Positions 1 to 8,366 of a DNA stretch of 12,824 nucleotides are shown here, in pieces. Under the pieces are notes generated by a model. That model saw only the letters and a list, made by a program, of their open reading frames with translations. It did not search any database and had not been told where the DNA came from. Within the stretch, counting starts at the first letter, position 1; each line of letters starts with the position of its first letter. This stretch comes from Paralcaligenes sp039935015 (GTDB taxonomy: Bacteria; Pseudomonadota; Gammaproteobacteria; Burkholderiales; Burkholderiaceae_B), in contig JBDTLC010000057.1 of NCBI GenBank assembly GCA_039935015.1, forward strand, positions 1 to 12,824, written 5' to 3'. The position numbers and the translations under genes are program-made.

Positions 1-33
1 ATCAGACTTACCACTTATACAGTAATGCTCAGG

Positions 34-1158
34 CTACTGCTTATACAGCGTTTTCGGGCTGTCTTTATGCCACGTAAACACGTCGAATTTAAAGTTGGTT
101 AAGTCGCCCTGCTTATTCCACGAGATCTTGCCAATCGGTGTATCGACCGAATGGCTATGTAAATAAGCAGCCACCTTAACAGGATTGTCGGCACCTACAC
201 CTTTGATGCCATCCGCAATGGCTTCGGTTGCCGAATAAGCCGTAAGCTGGAATGGGCCTGTAGGATCGCGTTTTTTATCGGTAAAGGCCTTAACAATTGC
301 AGCATTAGCCGGGTTCTTGGAATAATCGGCAGGCAAGGTCAAGATCATGCCTTCGACGGCAGGACCGGCGATGGCGTTGATATCGGAATTGCCCACGCCT
401 TCAGGTCCCATGAAGCGGGCTTTCAGGCCTTGTTCGGCGCCCTGGCGTAGCAACAAGCCCATTTCGGGATGGTAGCCGCCGTAATACACGAAGTCGACTT
501 TGTCAGCTTTCAATTTGGTGATGACGGCCGAATAATCGCTATCGCCCGCATTGATGCCTTCAAAAAGGACAACCTTGACACCATCTTTATCGAGCGTGTT
601 TTTAACTGCAGTGGCAATACCCTGGCCATATGATTGCTTGTCGTGCAAAACAGCAACGCGCTTGGGTTTAATTACTTTGGCAATGAAGTTTCCGGCCGCC
701 GGGCCCTGTTGATCGTCGCGACCAATGGTGCGGAAAATCATGTCGTAGTTTTTGCCATCGGTGACGGCGGGAGAGGTAGCCGACGGGGAAATCATGAGCA
801 CGCTGTTATCGTTGTATATGCTAGCAGCAGCTATGGTTGCGCCCGAGCAGACAGGCCCAACTACGTAATGAATTTTGTCATTGACAATACGATTGGCGAC
901 AACAGGGCCTTGCTTGGGTTCGCAACCATCATCCATCCTGACCGCTTCAAGCTTTTTGCCCAGCACGCCGCCTTTGGAGTTGATTTGTTCGATAGCTGTG
1001 TCGACCCCTTGCGAGACGATATCGCCATATTGAGTAAGCGGCCCAGTAAACGGGCCAACAATGGCAATTTTGATCGTGTCGGCGCTAGCGGAACTGGAGA
1101 CGAGCATCCCAACCGCCAAACCGATGGCAGCCGCTACTGGCGTAAAACGAATATTCAT
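34..1158 (-). CDS. Periplasmic branched-chain amino acid-type ABC transporter substrate-binding protein (LivJ/LivK family)
   Basis: The 374-residue product resembles the periplasmic receptors of the Liv/HAAT family, which deliver leucine, isoleucine, valine or related solutes to a LivHMGF-type ABC importer. Residues 1-26 form a Sec signal peptide (MNIRF, a hydrophobic stretch, then SASA|DT). The mature protein starts with IKIAIVGPFTGPLTQYGD, the usual first strand and ligand loop of this fold. Cys79 and Cys104 are 25 residues apart, as in the E. coli LivJ disulphide pair. I chose the ATG at 1156-1158 over an upstream in-frame start at 1227 because it follows an excellent AGGAGG site and places the signal peptide at the N-terminus. 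No permease or ATPase gene is visible; they may lie beyond position 1. The true ligand cannot be read from sequence; members also bind amides, urea or aromatic acids. Family call is firm, substrate is not. Confidence 0.93.
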   Translation of the reverse strand: MNIRFTPVAAAIGLAVGMLVSSSASADTIKIAIVGPFTGPLTQYGDIVSQGVDTAIEQINSKGGVLGKKLEAVRMDDGCEPKQGPVVANRIVNDKIHYVVGPVCSGATIAAASIYNDNSVLMISPSATSPAVTDGKNYDMIFRTIGRDDQQGPAAGNFIAKVIKPKRVAVLHDKQSYGQGIATAVKNTLDKDGVKVVLFEGINAGDSDYSAVITKLKADKVDFVYYGGYHPEMGLLLRQGAEQGLKARFMGPEGVGNSDINAIAGPAVEGMILTLPADYSKNPANAAIVKAFTDKKRDPTGPFQLTAYSATEAIADGIKGVGADNPVKVAAYLHSHSVDTPIGKISWNKQGDLTNFKFDVFTWHKDSPKTLYKQ

Positions 1159-1372
1159 AAGTCCTCCTTGTTTCAACGCCGCAAGCATACACCGAAAGAT
1201 CAGGGGCTGACTAGGCCTGAACGGCAAGGGTTTTCGCTATGAAAAGCCTGCTTTGTGCAAGGAGTTTTCAAACGTCACAAGGCAGCCGTCCAGTACGCAT
1301 TACCGACGCAGATTGCGCAGCATCCAGACCTTTTCTCGTGCATGTCCAAACGTTGTGCGAGGAGGTCGGCGG
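1159..1372 (-). other. Intergenic region between oxyR and the Liv-type binding-protein gene
   Basis: These 214 bp must carry the end of the oxyR transcript and, if the binding-protein gene is transcribed on its own, its promoter. Besides the Shine-Dalgarno, a TATGCT sequence about 30 bases upstream of the ATG could be a -10 box, but I see no convincing -35 partner. An imperfect inverted repeat (GGTTTTC and GAAAAGCC, about 1230-1250) has one bulge and no T-run, so I do not call it a terminator. No small ORF here has a credible start or composition. Confidence 0.4.
1163..1168 (-). promoter_or_regulatory. Strong ribosome binding site of the Liv-type binding protein
   Basis: The minus strand reads AAGGAGGACTTATG, a full AGGAGG Shine-Dalgarno four bases from the ATG at 1158. 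It decides the start in favour of the signal-peptide methionine rather than the start 23 codons upstream. It also suggests high expression, normal for an abundant periplasmic receptor. Confidence 0.85.
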
Positions 1373-2332
1373 TCAAGCCACTGCCAGTTCGCCAGTCGGT
1401 TGATTGTCATGCAAGTAATTAACACCAGGCAGCCCGCAATGGTGGATAGCAGCAGTTAGCGCATTAATAGCCGTGGGACGCGGGAAGCTTTTACGCCAGA
1501 TCAGGACGACACGCCGATCTGGCACCGGTTTCTTGAACGGAATATAACTGAGTAAATCGTTTTGCAACCCAGGCATGGACAAGGAACTGGCCGGCAACAC
1601 GGTAACGCCTATGCCGGCAGCCACCATATGACGTATGGTCTCAAGCGACGATCCTTCAAAGGTTCGCTGAATTCCATCACTGGCCGCCGAATAACGCGAC
1701 AGTTCAGGACACACTTCAAGTACTTGATCGCGAAAACAGTGCCCCGAGCCCAGCAAAAGCATGGTCTCTTTCTTCAGATCGTGCGCATCGATCTCTTTGA
1801 GCGCAGTCCATGGATGATGCCGGGGTACGGCTACGACAAAGGGCTCGTCGTAAAGCGCACGCATCATCCATCCCGATTCAGGCAAGGGCAACGCGACGAC
1901 GGCGCAATCAATCTCACCCTGGCGCAACAATTCGAGAAGTCGGGCCGTCAGGTTTTCCTGGAGCAATAGCGGCATCTGGGGGGTAGTTGCGATCTGTGTG
2001 GGAACCAGGCGTGGCAATAAATAGGGCCCAATCGTATGGATCACACCCACACGCAAAGGGCCGGCGAGCGGATCATGGCCCTGGCGCGCAATTTCGCGTA
2101 GATTGGCGCCCTCTTCCAGCACGCGCTGAGCCTGTGCCACCACGCGCAAACCAATAGGCGTAACGCCTACCTCGCTGCCGCCTCGCTCGAAAAGAACCAC
2201 GCCCAGCTCTTCTTCAAGCTTGCGTATAGCGACCGACAAGGTGGGTTGGCTGACGAAACAGGCTTCGGCCGCTCGTCCAAAGTGACGCTCCCGGGCTACC
2301 GCCACCATGTATTTCAATTCAGTCAAAGTCAT
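1373..2332 (-). CDS. oxyR: OxyR, peroxide-sensing LysR-family transcriptional regulator
   Basis: OxyR senses hydrogen peroxide through a disulphide and activates catalase, peroxiredoxin and related defence genes. The product (319 aa from MTLTELKY) has the LysR winged helix-turn-helix at residues 1-60, including AAEACFVSQPTLSVAIRKLE, then a linker helix and an effector domain. The decisive feature is GHCFRDQVLEVC: Cys199 and Cys208 fall at exactly the residue numbers of the E. coli OxyR redox pair. E. coli OxyR is 305 aa; this one has about 14 extra C-terminal residues. The ATG at 2332 gives the canonical OxyR N-terminus; an in-frame GTG at 2362 would add ten residues. Neither has a strong Shine-Dalgarno. 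The gene starts 43 bp after the recG stop, so it may be co-transcribed with ridA-recG. I see no clear separate promoter. Confidence 0.95.
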   Translation of the reverse strand: MTLTELKYMVAVARERHFGRAAEACFVSQPTLSVAIRKLEEELGVVLFERGGSEVGVTPIGLRVVAQAQRVLEEGANLREIARQGHDPLAGPLRVGVIHTIGPYLLPRLVPTQIATTPQMPLLLQENLTARLLELLRQGEIDCAVVALPLPESGWMMRALYDEPFVVAVPRHHPWTALKEIDAHDLKKETMLLLGSGHCFRDQVLEVCPELSRYSAASDGIQRTFEGSSLETIRHMVAAGIGVTVLPASSLSMPGLQNDLLSYIPFKKPVPDRRVVLIWRKSFPRPTAINALTAAIHHCGLPGVNYLHDNQPTGELAVA

Positions 2333-2375
2333 GTTGTTTCTCGCAATAATAGATCTGGCCACTTATGACCATGCC

Positions 2376-4466
2376 CTAGCTACGTAAAAAATCCTGTTTG
2401 CCCCGCATCCAGCGTGCCAGATGAGCCTGCGCCTGTGCCGGAAAGTTCGCCCTCATCTCGCGCGCCGCGTCCTGAGCCTGCAAGACGATGCGAGCATCGG
2501 TCTCCAGGCTGGCAAAGCGCAGCAACTCTAGCCCCGATTGCCGCACACCCAGAAACTCGCCCGGGCCACGCTGCGCCAGATCACGTCGTGCTATCTCGAA
2601 ACCATCGGCGGTTTCGTACATGGCTCGCAAACGTTGTCGCGCTACTTGCGACAACGGTGCCTGATACATCAGCACACAAACCGATTGCACCGTGCCCCGC
2701 CCAATCCGGCCCCGCAATTGATGCAGTTGCGCCAACCCGAAGCGCTCCGCGTGCTCGATGACCATGAGCGAAGCATTGGGGATATCTACACCCACCTCGA
2801 TCACGGTCGTGGCGACCAACACGTCGATGACACCGTCGCGAAAGTCCTGCATAACGCGTGCCTTGTCGGCAGATTTCAGCCGCCCATGCACCAGACCCAC
2901 ACACAAATCAGGTAGCGCCTGGACAAGCCGCGCATGTGTATCGACAGCAGTCTGCAACTGGAGGGCCTCACTTTCCTCTACCAGCGGACACACCCAATAG
3001 GCTTGGCGGCCATGCCTGACTTCATCGATAACACGGGCCAAAACCTCGTCGCGACGGACATCCGTCACGAGCTTGGTCAGAACCGGGCTGCGCCCGGGGG
3101 GCAACTCGTCAATGACGGACACATCCAGATCGGCAAAAAACGTCATGGCCAGCGTACGCGGTATAGGCGTCGCACTCATACTAAGCTGATGAGGAATCAA
3201 TGTTTCAGTGCTCGCCTCACCCTTGCGGCTTAATTGCAGTCGCTGCCCGACCCCGAAGCGATGCTGTTCGTCGAGCACCACCAGATCAAGGCGAGCAAAG
3301 ACCACCTTGTCCTGGATCAGCGCCTGCGTGCCTATGACCAATTGAGCCTCGCCGCTGGCCATGGCCTCGGCGACCCGGCGGCGCGCCTTGGCGCCTATGC
3401 TGCCGGTTAGCCACACGATTCTCACACCTAGCGGCTCTAGCCATGCCGCCAGTTTCTGAAAATGCTGCTCAGCCAGAATCTCGGTGGGCGCCATAATAGC
3501 GACTTGTGAACCACTGGCAATGGCTTGCGCGGCCGCCAGCGCCGCGACCACCGTTTTGCCGCTGCCCACATCGCCTTGTAATAGCCGAAGCATGGGAAAC
3601 GGTTGGTTCAAATCATGCGCTATCTCGGCCACGACGCGTTCCTGTGCTGCGGTGAGCTTGAAGGGCAAGGCGCGGCGCAAGGCCATGACCAAGTCGCCAC
3701 CCATCAACGAATGCGCCTGTTGCTTTAATCGAGCAGCGCGAGCCGCCGCGAGCGATAGTTGCTGAGCCAATAGTTCATCGAATTTGATGCGACGCCAGGC
3801 GGGATGATCATGCTCGATCAGATCGGCATAAGAGACGTCGGGCGGCGGGTGATGCAATACGCGAATGGCCTGGGCAAAGGGAATCAGCTCGTAACGCGAA
3901 CAAATTTCGGACGGCAAAGTGTCGGACAGATCTGCCTCGTTCAGTGCTTGATCAATCGCACGCCGCAAGGTCGATTGCATCAAGCCATCGGTCGTGGGAT
4001 AAACAGGCGTAAGCGCATCGGGCAAATCGCCACCGGCCGTGGTCACCCTAGGGTGAACCATTTCGTAACCTGAAAAACCCGCCCGCACTTCACCGCGTAC
4101 CCGTACGCGCTTACCCGCGGCAAGTTGCTTCTGCTGGCTTGGATAAAAATTGAGCCAACGCAGCGCCAGTTCGCCCGTCTCGTCTTCAATAAGCGCAAAC
4201 AACTGGCGGCGCGGTCGAAATTGCACTTCGCTACGAACGACCTGCCCTTCTACCTGTGCGGTTTGTCCGGCGTACAGAGTCGCTATTGGCACAATCCTCG
4301 TTTCGTCTTCATAGCGTATTGGCAAATGCACTACAAAGTCTTGCGGATTCTTCAAACCCAGATGTAAAAGCTTACGTTCGATCATAGAACCGGGCTTGGC
4401 ACCCGCCGGGGACGGCGAGGTACGCACAGTTGCTTTGGAGCCCGATCGGGCGCGCGCTTCGGGCAC
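2376..4466 (-). CDS. recG: RecG, ATP-dependent DNA helicase (branch migration and fork reversal)
   Basis: RecG is a monomeric superfamily 2 double-strand translocase that reverses stalled replication forks and processes Holliday junctions and R-loops. The 696-residue product is the normal family length. In order: the N-terminal wedge/OB region (about 30-200, with RYEDETRI at 51-58); Walker A GDVGSGKT at 298-305; DEQH at 399-402; motif III SAT at 431-433; the second RecA-like domain with a VIEVGVDIP segment near 555-563; motif VI QLRGRIGRG at 583-591; and the TRG-type GPGEFLGVRQSG near 634-645, which couples ATP hydrolysis to translocation. All catalytic motifs are intact. The first about 25 residues are Ser/Pro/basic rich and poorly conserved in appearance; translation could start at Met28 instead. 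The gene begins 5 bp after ridA, implying co-transcription. Confidence 0.97.
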   Translation of the reverse strand: MPEARARSGSKATVRTSPSPAGAKPGSMIERKLLHLGLKNPQDFVVHLPIRYEDETRIVPIATLYAGQTAQVEGQVVRSEVQFRPRRQLFALIEDETGELALRWLNFYPSQQKQLAAGKRVRVRGEVRAGFSGYEMVHPRVTTAGGDLPDALTPVYPTTDGLMQSTLRRAIDQALNEADLSDTLPSEICSRYELIPFAQAIRVLHHPPPDVSYADLIEHDHPAWRRIKFDELLAQQLSLAAARAARLKQQAHSLMGGDLVMALRRALPFKLTAAQERVVAEIAHDLNQPFPMLRLLQGDVGSGKTVVAALAAAQAIASGSQVAIMAPTEILAEQHFQKLAAWLEPLGVRIVWLTGSIGAKARRRVAEAMASGEAQLVIGTQALIQDKVVFARLDLVVLDEQHRFGVGQRLQLSRKGEASTETLIPHQLSMSATPIPRTLAMTFFADLDVSVIDELPPGRSPVLTKLVTDVRRDEVLARVIDEVRHGRQAYWVCPLVEESEALQLQTAVDTHARLVQALPDLCVGLVHGRLKSADKARVMQDFRDGVIDVLVATTVIEVGVDIPNASLMVIEHAERFGLAQLHQLRGRIGRGTVQSVCVLMYQAPLSQVARQRLRAMYETADGFEIARRDLAQRGPGEFLGVRQSGLELLRFASLETDARIVLQAQDAAREMRANFPAQAQAHLARWMRGKQDFLRS

Positions 4467-4471
4467 GAGGC

Positions 4472-4858
4472 TTACAGGACTATGATTGCTTCGACTTCAA
4501 ACTGGGCACCCTTGGGAAGACTGGCCACGCCTATGGTGGAGCGCGCGGGAAAAGGCTGCGGTATTATGTCGACCATAATCGCATTGGCACTGGCAAACTT
4601 GCTTAAATCCGTCAGAAACAACGTCAGTTTGACAATGCTCTCGAACGTGCCGCCGGCCGCTTCAATTACGGCCAGCATATTGGCAAACGCCTGACGCACC
4701 TGACCTTCAAAATTTTCAGAAACCAGTTCGCCTGTTCCAGGCTCCAGGCCAATCTGGCCCGACAAGTAGACTGTTTTACCGGACTCCACCGCCACCGCTT
4801 GCGAATAAGGGCCTACTGCCGCTGGAGCCGCGTCAGTATGAATAATCTGCTTGGCCAT
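4472..4858 (-). CDS. ridA: RidA (YjgF/YER057c/UK114) reactive enamine/imine deaminase
   Basis: RidA hydrolyses the reactive 2-aminoacrylate and related enamines or imines released by PLP enzymes such as threonine/serine dehydratase, preventing damage to other PLP enzymes. The 128-residue product is the standard size of this trimeric cytosolic family. Key residues are present: GPYSQ with Tyr18, the YLSGQIG strand, Arg106 in PARSTIGV (equivalent to E. coli Arg105, which binds the substrate carboxylate) and Glu122 in the C-terminal EVEAIIVL strand. The ATG at 4858 is preceded by AGGGG at a workable distance. ridA leads a tight run into recG (5-bp gap) and oxyR. Its promoter must lie in 4859-4945 or upstream, but I could not identify it with confidence. 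Confidence 0.96.
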   Translation of the reverse strand: MAKQIIHTDAAPAAVGPYSQAVAVESGKTVYLSGQIGLEPGTGELVSENFEGQVRQAFANMLAVIEAAGGTFESIVKLTLFLTDLSKFASANAIMVDIIPQPFPARSTIGVASLPKGAQFEVEAIIVL

Positions 4859-4945
4859 AAAAATTACCCCTGATGAATTAAAACAACTATCAGAGTGTAA
4901 TCATCTATAGGGAATATTAACAGCCCCCAGCGGGCCTAAATAGGC

Positions 4946-5722
4946 TTATTTATCTACGAATGCACGTTCAACGACATAATCACCGGGCTGACCCACGCTG
5001 GGAGACGCCACAAAGCCACGCACATTCAGCATCTGGGTGATGTCAGCAAGCATATTCGGACTGCCACAAATCATGCCCCGGTCGGTCTGCGGATTCAGGG
5101 GCGGCAAGCCAATGTCGTGGAACAAACGCCCACTTTCTATGACCTCAGTGATCCGTCCCTGGTTGCGGAATGGCTCACGCGTGACAGTCGGATAGTAGAT
5201 AAGCTTGCCTTGAATGTGCTTGCCGAAATACTCATTTTTAGGCAGCTCGCCCTGGATGTAATCGGAATAGGCAAGCTCGCTGACATGACGCACCCCATGC
5301 ATTAACACCACTTTGTCGAAGCGATCGTAGACATCTGGGTCTTTGATAATGCTCATAAAGGGCGCAAGCCCTGTGCCTGTTGCAAACAGATACAGGTGTT
5401 TGCCAGGATTGAGGTCATCCACCATCAGGGTGCCTACCGGTTTTTTACTGACCAGAACCGAATCGCCTGCCTGCAAATGCTGCAAGCGCGATGTCAGGGG
5501 CCCGTTCTGGACCTTGATGCTTAGAAACTCCAGGTTTTCTTCATAATTGGCGCTGGCAATGCTGTAGGCGCGCAACAGCGGCTTGCCGTTGACCTCGAGG
5601 CCCAACATAACGAAATGGCCATTGTGAAAACGTAATGCCGAATCGCGTGTGGTGGTGAAAGAAAACAGAGTGTCGTTCCAGTGCCGAACGCTGAGCACTT
5701 GCTCGGAATTAAAAGCAGCCAT
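4946..5722 (-). CDS. fpr: Ferredoxin/flavodoxin-NADP+ reductase, bacterial subclass IIA
   Basis: The enzyme exchanges electrons between NADPH and ferredoxin or flavodoxin using FAD, supplying reductant to Fe-S assembly, radical-SAM enzymes and oxidative-stress repair. From the ATG at 5722 it is 258 aa, the size of the Azotobacter/Pseudomonas type. Visible motifs are the FAD-binding RAYSIAS (51-57), the NADP-binding GTGLAPF (116-122), ICGSPNM (218-224) and the extended C-terminus YVVERAFVDK. This tail, beyond the aromatic residue that ends plant-type enzymes, is typical of subclass IIA. A TTG two codons upstream (5728) is a less likely start. The Shine-Dalgarno is weak. It lies 93 bp downstream of ntrC and may have its own promoter; TAAAAT near 5750 on the minus strand is a possible -10 box without a good -35. 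Confidence 0.95.
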   Translation of the reverse strand: MAAFNSEQVLSVRHWNDTLFSFTTTRDSALRFHNGHFVMLGLEVNGKPLLRAYSIASANYEENLEFLSIKVQNGPLTSRLQHLQAGDSVLVSKKPVGTLMVDDLNPGKHLYLFATGTGLAPFMSIIKDPDVYDRFDKVVLMHGVRHVSELAYSDYIQGELPKNEYFGKHIQGKLIYYPTVTREPFRNQGRITEVIESGRLFHDIGLPPLNPQTDRGMICGSPNMLADITQMLNVRGFVASPSVGQPGDYVVERAFVDK

Positions 5723-5815
5723 AACCAATCGATAAAAAAGAATGTATTGATTTTAACCTACCCAGCCCGACACCTAGTCGTTGGCGGCCAGTCCAGCAGG
5801 GTTATTAGGCAAGAC

Positions 5816-7258
5816 CTAAGCTTCGTCCAGACCCAGCTCCTGGCATTTGCGCGTTAAAGTGTTGCGGCCTATACCCAAGCGTTGCGCAGCTTCGGCGCGC
5901 CTGCCATGGCTGTGCGCGAGCGCCGCGCGCAGCAACACACGCTCGAAGTCGCGCGTCAGAGTGCTCATTACGGCTGGCTCGCCTTGAGCCAAACGGTTTT
6001 GGACCTGACGCTCCAGCAATGCCGCCCAGCCTGGCTCGATCAGAGAGTCCGGCTGTTCATGGCGCAGCGCAGGTCCGCCTGCCGTCAGGCCAAGAGGTCG
6101 CGCTGCCAGTGGGCGAATTTCGGGCGGTAAATCGTTTACATCGACCCGTTGCCCAGCCGACATGACCGACAGCCAGTGACAAAAATTTTCAAGCTGGCGA
6201 ATATTACCCGGATAGTCAAACGCAACCAGCGCCTGCAACGCGTCTGGGGTAAGGCGCCGCAATGGAACGCCAAGGCTGCGGGCACTTTGCTCAAGAAACA
6301 ACTGCGCCAGCGCCGGGATATCTTCCTTACGTTCGCGTAGCGGCGGCAGACGCAAACGGATCACATTCAAACGATGAAACAAATCTTCGCGAAACTGCCC
6401 TTGCGCCACTCGTTGCTCTAAAGGCTGATGCGTCGCGGCCACAATACGCACATCGACACTTATCGCCTGAGAGCCACCCACACGGTAAAAGCTGCCTTCG
6501 GCAAGTACCCGCAACAACCGCGTTTGCAGCTCTAGCGGCATATCGCCGATCTCGTCCAGAAACAGCGTGCCTTCGTGAGCCGCCTCGAAGCGCCCGCGCC
6601 GCAGCGTGGTGGCGCCGGTGAATGCGCCCCGCTCGTGGCCGAATAGCTCGGCTTCAAGCAGATCACGCGGTATGGCTGCCGTATTCAATGCGATGAATGG
6701 ACCACCTGCACGAGCGCCATGGGTATGCAAGGCGCGCGCAATGAGTTCCTTGCCTGTGCCAGATTCGCCGGTGACCAGCACAGTTGCCCGTGACGCAGCC
6801 AGACGGCCGATGGCGCGAAATACGTCCTGCATTGCTAACGACGACGATTGCAGCAGAGTCGCATCGCCCGAGCTTTGCAATGCGGGAACCGGTGCGCTTG
6901 ACTCTTGGCCGGCACGACGAATCAAATCCACTGCCTCGTTTACATCGAACGGCTTGGCCAGATAATCGAAGGCCCCTTTTTGAAATGCCGATACGGTGCT
7001 GTCCAAATCGGTAAATGCGGTCATGACGATAACGGCCAACTCGGGATGACGCCCTTTAATGGCCTGCAACAGGCTCAGCCCATCCAGACCCGGCATGCGT
7101 ACGTCAGTCACCAGTACCGAGGGCGTGGCGGTTTCCAATGCTTTCAACACTGTTGTTGCCGATGCAAAACTTCGCACCTCGATCGCCTCGCGCGCCAGCG
7201 CCTTTTCCAACACCCAACGGATGCTCTGGTCATCATCGACTATCCAGACGGGTTTCAC
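5816..7258 (-). CDS. ntrC: NtrC (GlnG, NR-I), sigma-54-dependent nitrogen response regulator
   Basis: NtrC is phosphorylated by NtrB under nitrogen limitation, oligomerises at enhancers and uses ATP hydrolysis to open sigma-54 promoters. The 480-residue product has an intact receiver domain (acidic Asp9/Asp10, phospho-acceptor Asp52 in VTDVRMPG, Thr80, Lys102). It has a complete AAA+ domain with Walker A GESGTGKE (164-171), the sigma-54-contact loop GAFTGA (211-216) and Walker B FLDEIGD (233-239). A C-terminal Fis-type helix-turn-helix follows (about 454-476, RRAEAAQRLGIGRNTLTRKC). It starts with GTG at 7258, overlapping the ntrB stop as GTGA, with GGAG five bases upstream; this suggests translational coupling. 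The likely targets in this window are the two palindromes upstream of glnA. Confidence 0.97.
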   Translation of the reverse strand: MKPVWIVDDDQSIRWVLEKALAREAIEVRSFASATTVLKALETATPSVLVTDVRMPGLDGLSLLQAIKGRHPELAVIVMTAFTDLDSTVSAFQKGAFDYLAKPFDVNEAVDLIRRAGQESSAPVPALQSSGDATLLQSSSLAMQDVFRAIGRLAASRATVLVTGESGTGKELIARALHTHGARAGGPFIALNTAAIPRDLLEAELFGHERGAFTGATTLRRGRFEAAHEGTLFLDEIGDMPLELQTRLLRVLAEGSFYRVGGSQAISVDVRIVAATHQPLEQRVAQGQFREDLFHRLNVIRLRLPPLRERKEDIPALAQLFLEQSARSLGVPLRRLTPDALQALVAFDYPGNIRQLENFCHWLSVMSAGQRVDVNDLPPEIRPLAARPLGLTAGGPALRHEQPDSLIEPGWAALLERQVQNRLAQGEPAVMSTLTRDFERVLLRAALAHSHGRRAEAAQRLGIGRNTLTRKCQELGLDEA

Positions 7259-8307
7259 GGTAGCTCCAAAGGCAAAATCATACGAAATTCGGTATGACCT
7301 TCTGTTGATTCAAATTCGATAACGCCACCGTGCTGCTGCACCAGTTCTTGCGCCAGGCTCAGGCCCAGGCCGGTGCCATTGGCCCTCCCCGTCACCAGTG
7401 GATGAAAAATCTTGTCATGCAAATCGACTCGAACGCCCGGACCGTTATCGATAACAGAAACCACCAGGCCCAGTTTGACCGGCCGCGTCGCCAACACCAA
7501 CTGACGCCCGACGCGTGTGCGTAAAATGAGTTTGGGCGGAAGTGCCGTAGCGTTTTCGGTCAACGCCTGCGCCGCGTTGCGCACTATATTTAGTAAAGCC
7601 TGCAATAGCCGCTCGTGGTCGCCCACCAGTTCTGGCGCCGAAGCATCATAATCGCGCACAATACCTATATTTGACGCGTACTCTGCACGCGTCAAGGTAT
7701 ATACCCGCTCACATATTTCGTGAATGTTAAAACGCGCCAGTTTCAGCGCAACGCTTTGCGGAGCTATTAAGCGATCCACCAGGCTGCTTAAACGATCGGC
7801 CTCCGCCATAATCACCCGCGTGTATTCGCGCAGCGACTCGGCCTCTAGCTCGGTTTCGAGCAACTGCGCCGCGCCGCGGATTCCACCCAAAGGGTTCTTA
7901 ACTTCGTGCGCCAAATTGCGCAGCGATTCGCGCTGCACGTCCAATTCTTGGCTGAGGTGACGATTACGTTCGAACAGAATATGGTGCTCGAGTTCGCGCA
8001 CTTCAACTAGAACAGCCCAGGGTGGCTGCGCCAAATGCACGAGCGTCAGGCTGACCGGCACCAGTACGCTGCGCCGGTTGATGGTCAGGTCCTGGCGCAA
8101 CACACCAAACTTGCCCTCTATGGCCGAGACAATATGCGCGGCGAGCGACTCGTCGGAATTAAAAAGCAGGTGGCCCAACACGCCGGTCAGCTGTTTGCGT
8201 GACAAACCAAACAGTTCTTGCGCCGCCGCATTGGCGTGTACAACCCTCCCTTGCTCGTCCAAAAGCAACACAGTAGTGGCCAGCAGATCGTAATTCGCAA
8301 CGTCCAT
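7255..8307 (-). CDS. ntrB: NtrB (GlnL, NR-II), nitrogen-sensing histidine kinase/phosphatase
   Basis: NtrB phosphorylates or dephosphorylates NtrC according to nitrogen status signalled by PII protein. From the ATG at 8307 the product is 350 aa (E. coli 349). It has an N-terminal PAS domain (about 5-110), a HisKA domain with the phosphorylated His134 in LAHEVKNPLGG, and a HATPase domain with the N-box LLNIVRNAAQAL, the G1 box IDNGPGV and the G2 box GTGLGLSLAQ. No transmembrane segment is visible, as expected for a cytosolic kinase. An alternative in-frame GTG at 8358 would add 17 residues and leave only 8 bp after glnA. I prefer 8307 because its PAS start aligns better with the E. coli length and the GTG lies inside a hairpin (8331-8360). 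Neither start has a strong Shine-Dalgarno. Confidence 0.94.
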   Translation of the reverse strand: MDVANYDLLATTVLLLDEQGRVVHANAAAQELFGLSRKQLTGVLGHLLFNSDESLAAHIVSAIEGKFGVLRQDLTINRRSVLVPVSLTLVHLAQPPWAVLVEVRELEHHILFERNRHLSQELDVQRESLRNLAHEVKNPLGGIRGAAQLLETELEAESLREYTRVIMAEADRLSSLVDRLIAPQSVALKLARFNIHEICERVYTLTRAEYASNIGIVRDYDASAPELVGDHERLLQALLNIVRNAAQALTENATALPPKLILRTRVGRQLVLATRPVKLGLVVSVIDNGPGVRVDLHDKIFHPLVTGRANGTGLGLSLAQELVQQHGGVIEFESTEGHTEFRMILPLELP

Positions 8308-8330
8308 TGCAATGCAGCGCCCATTTGGTT

Positions 8331-8360
8331 TGGTGGCTGCGACCCCGGCACTGGCCACCA
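8331..8360 (-). other. Stem-loop in the glnA-ntrB intercistronic region
   Basis: A 7-bp perfect inverted repeat (TGGTGGC at 8331-8337, GCCACCA at 8354-8360) encloses a further TGC/GCA pairing (8338-8340 with 8348-8350), with a 3-base bulge and a 7-base loop. In RNA this is a hairpin of about 10 bp directly after the glnA stop. No U-run follows, so it is not a classical intrinsic terminator. A role as mRNA stabiliser, processing site or brake on ntrB translation is inference. It overlaps the alternative GTG start of ntrB at 8358. Confidence 0.55.
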
Positions 8361-8366
8361 GGCAGA

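Noticed and set aside
634..1242. 202-residue plus-strand ORF opposite the Liv-type gene
   Set aside because: It lies antisense to a well-supported signal-peptide-bearing protein and shows no recognisable domain. Other long plus-strand ORFs in the window (for example 9207-9830 over glnA) are antisense shadows in the same way.
1159..1372. Sigma-70 promoter for the Liv-type binding protein
   Set aside because: A TATGCT -10-like box is present but no -35 hexamer lies at 16-18 bp; not strong enough to list as a promoter.
4922..4945. Terminator after fpr
   Set aside because: The two overlapping small dyads (GCCTA-AA-TAGGC and AGCCC with GGGC) have very short stems or loops and no T-run on the minus strand.
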